Positions 14,185 to 21,393 of a stretch of DNA of 36,764 bases are shown piece by piece (position 1 is the first letter of the stretch; each line of letters starts with the position of its first letter). The DNA lies in the IMG/VR virus record IMGVR_UViG_3300028556_000026, positions 1-36,764 of that record; one strand, written 5' to 3'. The stretch is from a virus. Position numbers and translations under genes: made by a program. The notes below the pieces were generated by a model that saw nothing but the letters and a program-made list of their open reading frames with translations, did no database searches and was not told the origin of the DNA.

Positions 14185-15380
14185 TGGAATACCAACACCG
14201 ACAATATCAAAGTGACTCGGTAGAAAAGGCGGTGCAGTTCTTCAGCACGGCCGAACGCAACAGGCCCATGATGGTTTTGCCTACCGGATCCGGTAAGTCG
14301 CTGATCATAGCGTATATCGTAAAACAACTCCGGGGAAAGGTACTCGTACTCCAACCATCACTTGAATTGCTAGAGCAAAATTATCTTAAATATTCGCACG
14401 TGATAGAAGAGCATCCCGACCTTGTACCGGCCACGATATACAGCGCCTCTGCAGGCGTAAAAGAAGTCAGCCGGGTTACGTTTGCGATGATCGGATCTAT
14501 CTACAAAAAGCCGGAGTTGTTTGAAGATGTATCGTACGTGATCATCGATGAATGCCACGAAGTACCGCCAAGCAGAACTTCTATGTATATGAAGTTTTTG
14601 TCGGTACTACCGGCCCAGGTGGTTGGCCTTACGGCCACACCGTTCCGTTTGAAAACATACAGCGATCCGTGGGTACGAAATAAAAAGTTTTCAAAGATCA
14701 ATTTACTCAACCGAGAAAAGCCATCGTTCTTTAATAAGTTTTTACACATCACTCAAATCAAAGAGATGTATGATCTCGGTTTCCTATGCCCGATTAACTA
14801 TATCGAAATGCGATGGGATAACACTGGGCTTGTCTTAAACTCTACCGGAGCCGAGTACTCCGACAAATCTCTGAAGGAAGTTATTGATCGAAATAAAATC
14901 ATTGAAAGAATACCTGGCATCATAGAGCAAGGGTTTAAAAAAAACCGCACGTCATGTTTGGTGTTTGTGCGCTCGGTAGAAGAAGCCAGGCATCTAGCAA
15001 GTATCACTCCATTTTCAAATTACGTTCACGCGGAAACAGACAAGGATGAGCGAGCGAAGATGATCAAAGGTTTCAAGTCCGGGAATATAAAAACAATTTT
15101 TAATGTTGGAATTCTCACGCGCGGGTTTGACTACCCAGGGCTTGATACAGTTATCCTGGCTCGGCCAACAAAGTCATTGACCTTGTATATGCAAATGCTC
15201 GGTCGCGGAATTCGTAACGCTCCAGGTAAAACAAACCTTGCCCTAGTGGATATGTGCGGGAACGTCGAGCGCTTTGGAAAAATTGAAGAGTTTATTATTG
15301 AAGACGATCCAAAGTACGGATGGGTGCTACGCAACGGCAAGCAAATTATTAGTGGCCGAAGGCTTGATGAATTGGTATAA
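14184..15380 (+). CDS. SF2 DEAD/DEAH-box helicase
   Basis: This 398-residue superfamily 2 helicase is complete. Motif I is PTGSGKS (about residues 34-40), motif II DECH (122-125), motif III TATPFR (about 150-155), motif VI QMLGRGIR (about 335-342), plus a TRGFDYPG motif V before it. The N-terminal YQHRQYQSDSVEKAV is the Q-like motif. It would use ATP to unwind or remodel branched or R-loop DNA during phage replication or recombination, similar to UvsW/RadD-type phage helicases. The start overlaps the previous stop. The next gene begins 7 nt downstream, with a TATAAT overlapping this gene's stop codon. Confidence 0.93.
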   Translation: MEYQHRQYQSDSVEKAVQFFSTAERNRPMMVLPTGSGKSLIIAYIVKQLRGKVLVLQPSLELLEQNYLKYSHVIEEHPDLVPATIYSASAGVKEVSRVTFAMIGSIYKKPELFEDVSYVIIDECHEVPPSRTSMYMKFLSVLPAQVVGLTATPFRLKTYSDPWVRNKKFSKINLLNREKPSFFNKFLHITQIKEMYDLGFLCPINYIEMRWDNTGLVLNSTGAEYSDKSLKEVIDRNKIIERIPGIIEQGFKKNRTSCLVFVRSVEEARHLASITPFSNYVHAETDKDERAKMIKGFKSGNIKTIFNVGILTRGFDYPGLDTVILARPTKSLTLYMQMLGRGIRNAPGKTNLALVDMCGNVERFGKIEEFIIEDDPKYGWVLRNGKQIISGRRLDELV

Positions 15381-15381
15381 T
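15373..15381 (+). promoter_or_regulatory. Extended -10 box for leaderless start of the NinG-like gene
   Basis: TGGTATAAT (15373-15381) is an extended -10 element. The hexamer ends 6 nt before ATG 15388, so the predicted transcript begins at the start codon. Confidence 0.5.
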
Positions 15382-15387
15382 AATTAT

Positions 15388-15888
15388 ATGTCAACACTCG
15401 CAGAAAGAATAAAAAAAGAAAACCCATGGATCGGAAAAATACCTCTCGGATCTCATGGTAGTGGTGCTATACAAAAAAAATATTGGAAAGTTACGAGCGA
15501 CTTTGTTCGCATCCGGGATGCTTACAGTTACGGTGGCCGGTGCGTTTCCTGCCCGCGTACCATGCAATGGCAAGATTTGCAGGCGGGCCACGCAAAGGCA
15601 TGGGCCGTGTGTCATGGATATTCAAAGTGGGATATGGATAATATCTTCGGACAATGCCCATACTGCAACAAGAGTGGCGATGCTCTTACTGGCCGGGCGT
15701 TCACGGATGAGATCCGCAGACGACACGGAAAAAAGCGCCTAGACTATATCGAAAGTTTGTCACGCGTACCATTGGAAAAAATAGAGGATCACATCCTCGT
15801 TGGTTTGATGAAAGTCCGCCTTCAGGAGATGGCCGATCTCCCGGAGCAACCGGAGTATTATTATCAGGTAAAATATCTTATTAGTTAA
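15388..15888 (+). CDS. NinG-like (Rap) recombination endonuclease
   Basis: From ATG 15388 the protein has 166 residues and matches NinG/Rap, a Holliday-junction-directed nuclease of lambdoid phages. It has the segments KYWKVTSDFVRIRDA, C52-x2-C55 (RCVSCP), the LQAGHA histidine at 68, C90-x2-C93 (QCPYCN) and RRRHGKKRLDYIESL. The four cysteines bind zinc and the histidine is part of the HNH-like catalytic loop. I chose this start because it follows a perfect extended -10 by 6 nt. A longer frame from 15274 would overlap the helicase by over 100 nt. Confidence 0.85.
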   Translation: MSTLAERIKKENPWIGKIPLGSHGSGAIQKKYWKVTSDFVRIRDAYSYGGRCVSCPRTMQWQDLQAGHAKAWAVCHGYSKWDMDNIFGQCPYCNKSGDALTGRAFTDEIRRRHGKKRLDYIESLSRVPLEKIEDHILVGLMKVRLQEMADLPEQPEYYYQVKYLIS

Positions 15889-15891
15889 TTT

Positions 15892-17133
15892 ATGGAAACA
15901 AAAACAGAAGAAAAAACAATCATTGTAAAAAACCCGGCCGGATTACCGACCATCAGTTTTAAAGACCTCAAGGCAAAGTACGAGGCAAACGCACTCAAGC
16001 AGAAAAAGGATCGTGAAGTGGGGGATCTAAAGGCCTCAATTCTATCCCTGGGCTTCTCTGTGCCGTTGTTTATATGGGAAAAGGGAAAGTACCTCGCAGA
16101 CGGCGCAGGACGGCTCCTAGCCCTAGAAATGCTCGAATACGAGGGTTATACAATACCAGACCTGCCCTATGTACCACTCGAAGCCAAAGACAAAAAGGAA
16201 GCCAAGCGCCTCACTCTGGTCATCTCTTCGCAGTACGGTTTAATCACGCCGGAAAGTATCGGCGAGTTTATGCTCGATATGAATGAGATCGATCTCGGAT
16301 TTGTAAATATTGCGGGCATAGATTTGGATGAGGTAGATTGGAAGCCAGGCAAAAAAGAATATGAAGTCGAAGAAGACGAGGCCCCGGAAGTACCAAAGAT
16401 CGCCAAGAGTAAAACAGGCGATATGTACCAACTCGGCCGACACCGCGTTCTCTGCGGTGATGCGCTAGACAATACTGCAGTCACTACTTTGATGGCTAAT
16501 GCGAAAGCGGATCTATTTCTAACCGATCCGCCATACAATGTCGCCTACGTTGGAAAAACAAAAGATGCGCTCACTATCAAAAACGACAAGCAGACCGATG
16601 AGAAGTTCCGGGAGTTCCTACGCTCTGCTTTTATAAATGCAAATCTATTTTTGAAAGAGGGTGGAGTGTTTTATATTTGGCACGCTGACTCCGAGGGCTA
16701 CAACTTCCGGGGCGCTTGCAAAGATGTAGAATGGCAGATCCGCGAGTGTTTGATTTGGGTAAAAAATTCATTGGTGATGGGCCGACAGGACTACCATTGG
16801 AAGCACGAGCCATGCCTATACGGATGGAAAGACGGCAAGGCGCACGTTTGGAATACCGACAGAAAACAAACAACCGTCATGGAGTTTGATCGACCGTCTA
16901 AAAGCGCAGAACATCCTACAATGAAACCGGTCAAAATGATCGCGTACCAGGTGCAGAATAATACCGTAGAGGGAAACATCGTCTTGGATACGTTCGGTGG
17001 AGCAGGATCAACTTTGATGGCCTGCGAGCAGACCGGCCGTACTTGCTACACGATGGAAATAGATCCCCGCTACGTTGATGTGATTGTAGAACGATGGGAA
17101 AATCTAACAGGGAAAAAGGCAAAGAAGTTATAG
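15892..17133 (+). CDS. ParB-domain / adenine-type DNA methyltransferase fusion
   Basis: This 413-residue protein joins an N-terminal ParB/Srx-like domain (about residues 15-150; DLKASILSLGFSVPLFIWEKGKYLADGAGRLLALEML) to a DNA methyltransferase (about 165-413). The catalytic motif DPPY is at about 212-215 and the SAM-binding FGGAGST at about 368-374. This order (DPPY first) is the beta class, which usually makes N6-methyladenine or N4-methylcytosine. The fusion is found in phages and may guide or hydrolyse nucleotide for the methylase; it is not a full partition ParB. No matching restriction enzyme is seen, so it is probably an anti-restriction or regulatory methylase. An MT-A70 methylase and a SAM synthetase follow later in the operon. 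Confidence 0.92.
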   Translation: METKTEEKTIIVKNPAGLPTISFKDLKAKYEANALKQKKDREVGDLKASILSLGFSVPLFIWEKGKYLADGAGRLLALEMLEYEGYTIPDLPYVPLEAKDKKEAKRLTLVISSQYGLITPESIGEFMLDMNEIDLGFVNIAGIDLDEVDWKPGKKEYEVEEDEAPEVPKIAKSKTGDMYQLGRHRVLCGDALDNTAVTTLMANAKADLFLTDPPYNVAYVGKTKDALTIKNDKQTDEKFREFLRSAFINANLFLKEGGVFYIWHADSEGYNFRGACKDVEWQIRECLIWVKNSLVMGRQDYHWKHEPCLYGWKDGKAHVWNTDRKQTTVMEFDRPSKSAEHPTMKPVKMIAYQVQNNTVEGNIVLDTFGGAGSTLMACEQTGRTCYTMEIDPRYVDVIVERWENLTGKKAKKL

Positions 17134-17150
17134 AACATGGGGCGCATATA

Positions 17151-17184
17151 GGGGCCGGGAGTTATCCACTCCTTGCCCCTTTTT
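17151..17184 (+). terminator. Terminator after the ParB-methylase gene
   Basis: GGGGC (17151-17155) pairs with GCCCC (17175-17179), and inside it GGAGT (17158-17162) with ACTCC (17168-17172) around loop TATCC, then TTTTT. The octamer TTATCCAC partly lies in the loop. Confidence 0.68.
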
Positions 17185-17217
17185 GCACTTTACTATTTTA
17201 CAAGTAAAGTGTAAGAT
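17183..17217 (+). promoter_or_regulatory. Early promoter with operator palindrome (second copy)
   Basis: TTTACT (17189-17194), 17 bp, TAAGAT (17212-17217). The arms TTGCACTTTACT and AGTAAAGTGTAAG (8-bp spacer, one mismatch) match the 9239 promoter almost base for base. AAGCAACAAGC follows at 17234-17244, 9 nt before the start at 17254. Confidence 0.75.
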
Positions 17218-17253
17218 GTATATATTACAAGTTAAGCAACAAGCAAAAAATAT

Positions 17254-17412
17254 ATGGCAAATGATAAAGTAAGTTTTAGTCAGGATGGTTTGGTAAAGTT
17301 TCGCAAGCATCATTATTGGAGAGGTTTCTATGTGTGCCTCTTCTGCATCACGCTTCCGATCTTTGTATTCTTCATGGTCGTAGTTAACATTTTAATTAAC
17401 GCGGTCAAATAA
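17254..17412 (+). CDS. Small single-pass membrane protein
   Basis: ATG 17254 to TAA 17412 gives 52 residues: a polar, basic N-terminus (about 23 residues with RKHHYWRG) and one strong membrane segment (FYVCLFCITLPIFVFFMVVV), then a short tail. It is the first gene behind a strong palindromic early promoter with the AAGCAACAAGC leader 9 nt before ATG, which supports its reality. Possible roles include superinfection exclusion or blocking host membrane processes early in infection; nothing in the sequence is specific. The next gene starts 1 nt after its stop. Confidence 0.62.
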   Translation: MANDKVSFSQDGLVKFRKHHYWRGFYVCLFCITLPIFVFFMVVVNILINAVK

Positions 17413-17413
17413 T

Positions 17414-17605
17414 ATGCCTAAAGCAGAACTCACACCTGAAGAGAAAGTGAAAGTCGCGATCAAGGATGTCAGCGATGCCTTGATTGAAAACATAAATGCA
17501 GGCAAGGCGATCGTAGAGGCGGGCTTAAGAAAAAAGTCAGCACATTACACACTACAAAAAGCCAAAGAGCGATTAACAGGTTTAGAGCGTGAATTAATGG
17601 AATAA
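17414..17605 (+). CDS. Small helical protein
   Basis: This 63-residue, charged protein is predicted almost entirely helical (TPEEKVKVAIKDVSDALIENINAGKAIVEAG, then HYTLQKAKERLTGLERELME), so a helical hairpin or coiled-coil dimer is likely. There are no catalytic motifs and no known family. It lies between the membrane protein and the DUF932 protein in one transcript, with very short gaps (1 and 9 nt). Confidence 0.52.
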   Translation: MPKAELTPEEKVKVAIKDVSDALIENINAGKAIVEAGLRKKSAHYTLQKAKERLTGLERELME

Positions 17606-17614
17606 TAATTTTAT

Positions 17615-18439
17615 ATGGAAAAAAATACACATGATTTTCAAGTAGCACTGCAGGCGATATATACCAAGACCGAAGGGTCGGCCGAGAAAAAAAATATTGT
17701 AAACCGCAGGGCCGTAGTACGTCAGGACACCGGCGCGGTGCTTGGTATTCTATCGGATAACTACACTCTGCTTTCACACGCAGATGTCATCAATAATTTC
17801 CGCAAGGCCCTGGGCGCATACGATTACGAAGAGCGCATCCAGGTAGCAAAAGGTGGAGCGCATCTTTTCGCAACGTATAAACTCAACGCCATCAAAGTAG
17901 AGGTACGCAAAGACGATATTGTTTCTCTGCAGTTTGTAGTAAAGAATTCATACGATGGGTCATCTACACTGCAGATCATGCTTGGAGCCTACCGCTTGGT
18001 TTGCTCGAACGGTATGATAGTCGGTAAGAGTTTCTTTAATTTTTCACAGAAACACGTCGGCGGTAGTAACGACATCAAGATCGAAACTATACAGGAAAAG
18101 ATCGGTAACCTAATCGGTCAGTTCCAAAACGTACTGCCAAAACTCCAGGAGATGAGCCGTACCGACATGGTTTACGATCCACAAGATCTCACGCCTGCAG
18201 TACTCGATGGCTTTTTCTCAAAGGAAAAAATAAAGGGGATGCCTGCATACCTCTTGGAAATAGCAAAGGCCGAATTCATTCGGGCCGAGGATTGGACACT
18301 TTGGGGCTACTACAATGCCCTCACGTTCGCTATAACGCACAGTATGAAGCGAGAAAGCCCGGTTAGTATGCTGAAGTACGGAAAGGTTGCCTGGACAGTC
18401 GCACAGCGCCAATTACTCGATAACGCGCCTGTAAAATAA
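17615..18439 (+). CDS. DUF932 (phage/plasmid-like) protein
   Basis: This 274-residue protein matches the DUF932 family found on phages and plasmids. The features are an N-terminal NRRAVVRQDTGAVLGILSDNYTLLSHADVINNFRKAL (the V..dTG..LG.v...Y..l.n.d..... pattern), then LFATYKL, LQFVVKNSYDGSSTLQIMLGAYRLVCSNGMIVG (about residues 105-140, the most conserved block) and a helical C-terminal half. The family's biochemical role is not established; it is often near recombination or single-strand DNA genes. The TAA stop overlaps the next start (TAATG), linking it to the Pif1-like helicase. Confidence 0.85.
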   Translation: MEKNTHDFQVALQAIYTKTEGSAEKKNIVNRRAVVRQDTGAVLGILSDNYTLLSHADVINNFRKALGAYDYEERIQVAKGGAHLFATYKLNAIKVEVRKDDIVSLQFVVKNSYDGSSTLQIMLGAYRLVCSNGMIVGKSFFNFSQKHVGGSNDIKIETIQEKIGNLIGQFQNVLPKLQEMSRTDMVYDPQDLTPAVLDGFFSKEKIKGMPAYLLEIAKAEFIRAEDWTLWGYYNALTFAITHSMKRESPVSMLKYGKVAWTVAQRQLLDNAPVK

Positions 18440-19659
18440 TGACTCAAGATAAAGCACTCGAAGTACTAAAGACAGGTGCCAACGTATTCCTCACAGGGGA
18501 GCCGGGCGCAGGAAAAACACACACGATCGGGATGTTTGTGGAATGGCTAGAAAAAGAAAAAAAGGAATATGCGATCACCGCTAGTACCGGGATCGCATCT
18601 ACCCACATCAACGGCACGACCATACACTCATGGTCGGGCCTTGGTATAAGACGAGATCTAAAAAAGGATCAGATTGACGGTATCAAACGCAATAAGTGGG
18701 TTACAGATCGCATCAAGGGTACTCAGGTGTTGGTGATCGATGAGATTTCAATGCTAGACGCGGTGATCATAAACGACATCGACAATATACTCTGCGCGAT
18801 CATGGGCAATAAGCGCGCCTTTGGTGGTGTACAGGTTGTTTTTGTAGGCGACTTTTTTCAACTACCGCCAGTCAGCAAGGGCAAAGAAGAGAAGTTATTT
18901 TCTTTTGAAGCCGAAGCCTGGGCGCACGCTGATCTACAAGTTTGCTATCTTACAGAACAGCACCGACAAAACGATCCAGTCTTCCTGGATATTCTTTCCG
19001 GGATGCGAAACGGTACAACAACCGAGGAACATAAAAGAATAATTGAGTCATCAAAACTCACAGAGAAACCGGAGACAAGACTTTTCACTCACAACGAAGA
19101 TGTGGAAGCGCTGAATACAACCGAACTCGCAAAGTTACCAGGCAAGGAAGTATTAAACGAGATGGCCGAGGGTGGTACTCCGGCCCTGATAGAAGTACTG
19201 AAGCGCAGTTGTCTATCCCCGCAAAAACTGATCTTGAAAGAGGGTGCGGTGGTAATGTTCACACGCAATAATTTTAAAGCCGGATACGTCAACGGTACGA
19301 TCGGAAAGGTCGTCAGTTTCAGTAACGGATGGCCAATAGTAAAATTAAAAAGTGGCCGGGAGATCATGCCGGAGTTGGCCGAGTGGTCTTTCAAAGAGAA
19401 GAAGTATGTCAAAGCATACATACGGCAGATCCCACTACGCCTGGCATGGGCCATAACGGTACACAAGAGCCAGGGAATGAGCCTTGACAGCGCTATTATT
19501 GACCTTAGCCGAACGTTTGAATATGGCCAGGGGTACGTGGCGCTCTCCCGCGTACGCACGCTCGCAGGCTTGCACGTAGACGGTATCAACGAGAAAGTGT
19601 TTGAAATGCATCCAAAGGTGGTCGCCCAGGATATTATTTTTAGAGAGCAGGGAATATAG
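18439..19659 (+). CDS. SF1B helicase, Pif1/RecD2/Dda-like
   Basis: This 406-residue superfamily 1B 5'-3' DNA helicase has Walker A GEPGAGKT (about residues 20-27), motif Ia STGIASTHINGTTIHSW, Walker B VLVIDEISM (D/E about 101-102), motif III FVGDFFQLPPV, motif IV EQHRQ (about 174) and motif VI VHKSQGMSLDSAIIDL...YVALSRVR. It is compact and complete, and fits a replicative or recombination helicase like T4 Dda or Pif1. Two other helicase-type genes (the SF2 enzyme and initiator-recruited host DnaB) would complement it. Translation is coupled to the DUF932 gene. Confidence 0.95.
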   Translation: MTQDKALEVLKTGANVFLTGEPGAGKTHTIGMFVEWLEKEKKEYAITASTGIASTHINGTTIHSWSGLGIRRDLKKDQIDGIKRNKWVTDRIKGTQVLVIDEISMLDAVIINDIDNILCAIMGNKRAFGGVQVVFVGDFFQLPPVSKGKEEKLFSFEAEAWAHADLQVCYLTEQHRQNDPVFLDILSGMRNGTTTEEHKRIIESSKLTEKPETRLFTHNEDVEALNTTELAKLPGKEVLNEMAEGGTPALIEVLKRSCLSPQKLILKEGAVVMFTRNNFKAGYVNGTIGKVVSFSNGWPIVKLKSGREIMPELAEWSFKEKKYVKAYIRQIPLRLAWAITVHKSQGMSLDSAIIDLSRTFEYGQGYVALSRVRTLAGLHVDGINEKVFEMHPKVVAQDIIFREQGI

Positions 19660-19923
19660 ATGGAAACAATAGAGGATGTCAAAAAAGATGTCTTAAAAAA
19701 CGAGAGAATATTAGGTTTGGTTGATTATCCTGATGCCGAATTTGTACCATTTAAAAGTGGCAAAAATCATCCGTGGCATCGCACTAATAGTTTCTTTTTT
19801 AACAAAGATATTAATTCAAAAAGATATCCTCGCTATATCTCAAATGATTACTTCCACACCGATAGAAACCTACGATGGTGGAATAACTATATACCCCAAT
19901 ATTATGAGAAGTGTTATAATTAA
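19660..19923 (+). CDS. Unknown Asn/Tyr-rich small protein
   Basis: This 87-residue protein starts directly at the helicase stop (TAG-ATG). The first 30 residues are acidic and helical; the rest is rich in Asn, Tyr, Trp, His and Arg (NHPWHRTNSFFFNKDINSKR, NLRWWNNYIPQYYE). There is no known motif. The local sequence is richer in A/T than its neighbours, which may point to a recent arrival. An overlapping +1-frame ORF of 70 residues is less protein-like. Confidence 0.45.
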   Translation: METIEDVKKDVLKNERILGLVDYPDAEFVPFKSGKNHPWHRTNSFFFNKDINSKRYPRYISNDYFHTDRNLRWWNNYIPQYYEKCYN

Positions 19924-19937
19924 AAGGTCTTAAATAT

Positions 19938-20027
19938 ATGCGTTGCATCAAATGTAGAAAATCGAGGAAAACGAAGAAAGGTCTTTGCAAAGTGTGTCGT
20001 CAAGACGATCATGAAGTTACCAAATAA
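19938..20027 (+). CDS. 29-residue mini zinc ribbon
   Basis: ATG 19938 to TAA 20027 encodes a very basic 29-residue peptide with RCIKC near the start and LCKVC about 14 residues later, a complete CxxC-x12-CxxC zinc-ribbon core and little else. The start has the A/T-rich pre-ATG context of this genome (AAATATATG), and it overlaps the next gene's start by 17 nt. Such mini-ribbons occur in phages, often with unknown roles in RNA or protein binding. Confidence 0.5.
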   Translation: MRCIKCRKSRKTKKGLCKVCRQDDHEVTK

Positions 20028-20520
20028 AATAATTGTTTTCATTTTAACTATTGCATTGCTCTCGGTTACGATAAATCTATCACTACCAAAAAGAGCACAG
20101 GGCATCCAGGAAGTAAAAATTGAAAACATACAAACCATCACCTCGAAAGATCACGCCGTAGAGTTAGCAAAATCTATCGCGCTCATAGAGACAGGTGGAA
20201 CAATGGACTGCTCTATTATAGGGGGCAACGGCGAGAGAGGATGTCATCAATACTCTCCCGGAACGTGGGCATCTTATTCAAAAGATGTTCTTGGCTATGT
20301 AGCAAAACAAACCCCGGCCAACGCGCAAAAAGTGACGGAGGGAAAGATGCGCGAGTTTATAAAGCAAGGCCTCACTGATCGTCAAATCTTTTTAATATGG
20401 AACCAGGGAAGTACTGGCCAATGCCGAAGAGGTACCAACTCCAAAGGGGTACACTACGACTCATGTGCGTATGTGGCCACGGCCCTAAAAATACTCCAGG
20501 AAGTTATGCACACCGGATAG
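20011..20520 (+). CDS. Exported lysozyme-like (transglycosylase-type) protein
   Basis: This 169-residue protein has an N-terminal signal or anchor (basic start, then IIVFILTIALLSVTINL, about residues 7-24) and a lysozyme-like domain: AKSIALIETGGTMDCSIIGGNGERGCHQYSPGTWASYSKDVLG. E60 in the A-L-I-E-T-G-G motif fits the catalytic glutamate of soluble transglycosylase-like folds, and GCHQYSPGTW matches their G-x-x-Q-x-x-P-x-T-W signature. Cysteines at about 66, 78, 138 and 151 may form disulphides. It would cut glycan strands outside the membrane. Unusually, it is encoded in the early region, about 13 kb from the lysis genes, so it might serve cell-wall remodelling, superinfection exclusion or surface passage, not lysis. 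Confidence 0.7.
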   Translation: MKLPNKIIVFILTIALLSVTINLSLPKRAQGIQEVKIENIQTITSKDHAVELAKSIALIETGGTMDCSIIGGNGERGCHQYSPGTWASYSKDVLGYVAKQTPANAQKVTEGKMREFIKQGLTDRQIFLIWNQGSTGQCRRGTNSKGVHYDSCAYVATALKILQEVMHTG

Positions 20521-20530
20521 ATGTTTGCAC

Positions 20531-20559
20531 TTTACTATCTCATCAGGAAATAGTAAAAT
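20531..20559 (+). promoter_or_regulatory. Early promoter of the MT-A70/metK genes
   Basis: TTTACT (20531-20536), 17 bp, TAAAAT (20554-20559), preceded by TTTGCAC as in the other copies. The leader holds AAGCACAAGC (20576-20585), 10 nt before the methylase start. Confidence 0.72.
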
Positions 20560-20595
20560 GAAAGTATTATTAATTAAGCACAAGCGTAAAAAAAT

Positions 20596-21147
20596 ATGGT
20601 AAAAAAGACAGGTAAAAAGTTCAAGATTATTTATGCAGATCCACCATGGGCCTACCGGAACATGGGAAATATCCAGGCAACGGCCAACTCGCACTATGCG
20701 ACTATGACACAAAAGGATATTTGCGATCTTAAGGTTGCCGATATAGCGGATGACAATTCCATCCTATTCCTATGGGCAACGTTTCCAAAGATCCAGGAAG
20801 CGCTAGACGTGATGAAGGCCTGGGGATTTCAGTATAAAACGGTCGGCTTCACGTGGGTAAAGAAAAACAAAAGCGGGTCAAATTTCTTCGGAGTAGGTTG
20901 GTACACAAAGTCCAACGCTGAAGTTTGTTTGATCGGGATCAGAGGTAAAGCGCCAAAGGTCAGCAATAGTGTGTCGAGCATTATTGAAACGGTACGCACT
21001 GAACACAGCGCCAAGCCTGCGATAGTAAGAGAGAAGATCGTACAGTTCTGCGGTGACATTCCAAGAGTAGAGTTGTTTGCACGTACCCGGACAAAGGGAT
21101 GGAAGATATGGGGCAACGAGATTAAAAACGATATTAAATTAAAGTAA
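20596..21147 (+). CDS. MT-A70 family adenine methyltransferase
   Basis: This 183-residue enzyme has DPPW at residues 15-18 (KIIYADPPWAY), the catalytic motif of MT-A70 methylases that make N6-methyladenine. Other family segments are HYATMTQKDICDL, ILFLWAT, GFTWVKKNKSG, the LIGIRGKAP block, HSAKPAIVREKIV and VELFARTRTKGWKIWGNE. Bacterial and phage members mostly act on DNA. No restriction nuclease is nearby. It is the first gene behind an early promoter and shares the operon with a SAM synthetase, which would make its cofactor. The stop overlaps the next start (TAATG). Confidence 0.94.
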   Translation: MVKKTGKKFKIIYADPPWAYRNMGNIQATANSHYATMTQKDICDLKVADIADDNSILFLWATFPKIQEALDVMKAWGFQYKTVGFTWVKKNKSGSNFFGVGWYTKSNAEVCLIGIRGKAPKVSNSVSSIIETVRTEHSAKPAIVREKIVQFCGDIPRVELFARTRTKGWKIWGNEIKNDIKLK

Positions 21148-21359
21148 TGGTCGTTATTTTCTCATGGGTTTTGGCTTGTACATCGATATACTCCACGATC
21201 ATTTTGGGAAATAAAAAACACTCTGGTTGGATCTACGCTTTCATCAATACGTTTCTATGGGCCGTATATTCTGCCCTAACGAAACAATGGGCGCTAGTAT
21301 TGCTGAACATAGTGATGGCCGGGGTGCAGGTACAAAATTATCGCAAGTGGAAATTATAA
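21147..21359 (+). CDS. Small membrane protein with two to three segments (PnuC/SWEET-like pattern)
   Basis: This 70-residue protein has hydrophobic segments at about residues 2-20, 27-45 and 47-62 with short loops (VVIFSWVLACTSIYSTIIL, WIYAFINTFLWAVYSAL, ALVLLNIVMAGVQV) and ends in NYRKWKL. The W-x-x-x-x-x-N-x-x-L-W...N...R-x-W pattern recalls half-size transporters of the PnuC/SWEET kind, and similar small proteins occur in phages. It lies between the MT-A70 methylase and metK, so a link with cofactor or metabolite supply is conceivable. No proof. Confidence 0.5.
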   Translation: MVVIFSWVLACTSIYSTIILGNKKHSGWIYAFINTFLWAVYSALTKQWALVLLNIVMAGVQVQNYRKWKL

Positions 21360-21393
21360 ATTAGTCGAAAGTTTAACGTTAGAGAATTTTAGT

